Source: Chloroflexota bacterium (GTDB lineage Bacteria; Chloroflexota; UBA6077; FW602-bin22; JACPQP01). Taken from it: a stretch of DNA of 5,372 nt. The stretch covers positions 1-5,372 of the forward strand of contig JACPQP010000249.1 in the NCBI GenBank assembly GCA_016190465.1. Direction: 5' to 3'. Under the pieces are notes generated by a model. That model ran no database searches. It worked only from the letters and a program-made list of their open reading frames with translations, and was not told where the DNA came from. Positions 5,351 through 5,372 of this stretch are shown one piece after another. The position numbers were made by a program, and so were the translations under genes. The first letter of the stretch is position 1. Every line of letters begins with the position of its first letter.

Positions 5351-5372
5351 ATCGTCAGCTTCCTGATACCGA

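Noticed and set aside
5355..5372. Possible end of an upstream minus-strand gene (codons ending in TGA at 5355-5357, just before the hairpin)
   Set aside because: Only six codons are visible, and the other two minus frames are also open at the edge, so nothing can be claimed.

Overview
This is a high-GC bacterial window in which every supported gene lies on the minus strand, so transcription runs from right to left. Reading in that direction, the order is: thioredoxin reductase (trxB, complete), an isochorismatase-type cysteine hydrolase, a xylose-isomerase-like TIM-barrel sugar-phosphate isomerase/epimerase, a uroporphyrinogen-decarboxylase-superfamily protein that is not HemE, a lipoprotein-type polysaccharide deacetylase with a long Pro/Thr/Ser tether, and the first 59 codons of RNase PH (rph), which runs off the left edge. 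The organism looks like a GC-rich Gram-negative or deep-branching environmental bacterium. A Methylomirabilota/Rokubacteria-like or deltaproteobacterial source would fit the mix of catabolic enzymes and the interspersed CACGAAGG-type intergenic repeat, but this is an impression from gene content, not a phylogenetic result.

Layout. Positions 5225-5372 are non-coding, with two adjacent hairpins and one copy of a CACGAAGG repeat ahead of trxB (4313-5224). A 212-base spacer (4101-4312) follows, holding a strong hairpin and a 19-base tandem duplication. The cysteine hydrolase (3294-4100) comes next, and its last codons are written in a second copy of the CACGAAGG repeat. After an 80-base gap come four closely packed genes: isomerase (2401-3213), UROD-like protein (1251-2375, gap 25), deacetylase (183-1235, gap 15) and rph (1-177, gap 5). 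No tRNA, rRNA, CRISPR array, insertion sequence or integrase is visible, and no gene-free stretch exceeds 300 bases.

How the genes may work together. Hydrolase, isomerase and UROD-like protein look like a small catabolic module for a substrate that cannot be named from sequence. The deacetylase acts in the envelope, while rph and trxB are housekeeping. The four-gene spacing suggests that the catabolic pair is co-transcribed with a cell-wall/RNA-processing pair, which may be simple read-through rather than a shared function. I found no convincing undescribed system. The points most worth a second look are the repeat forming the hydrolase C-terminus, the cysteine-free HSHG version of the UROD metal motif, and the altered deacetylase motif 1.
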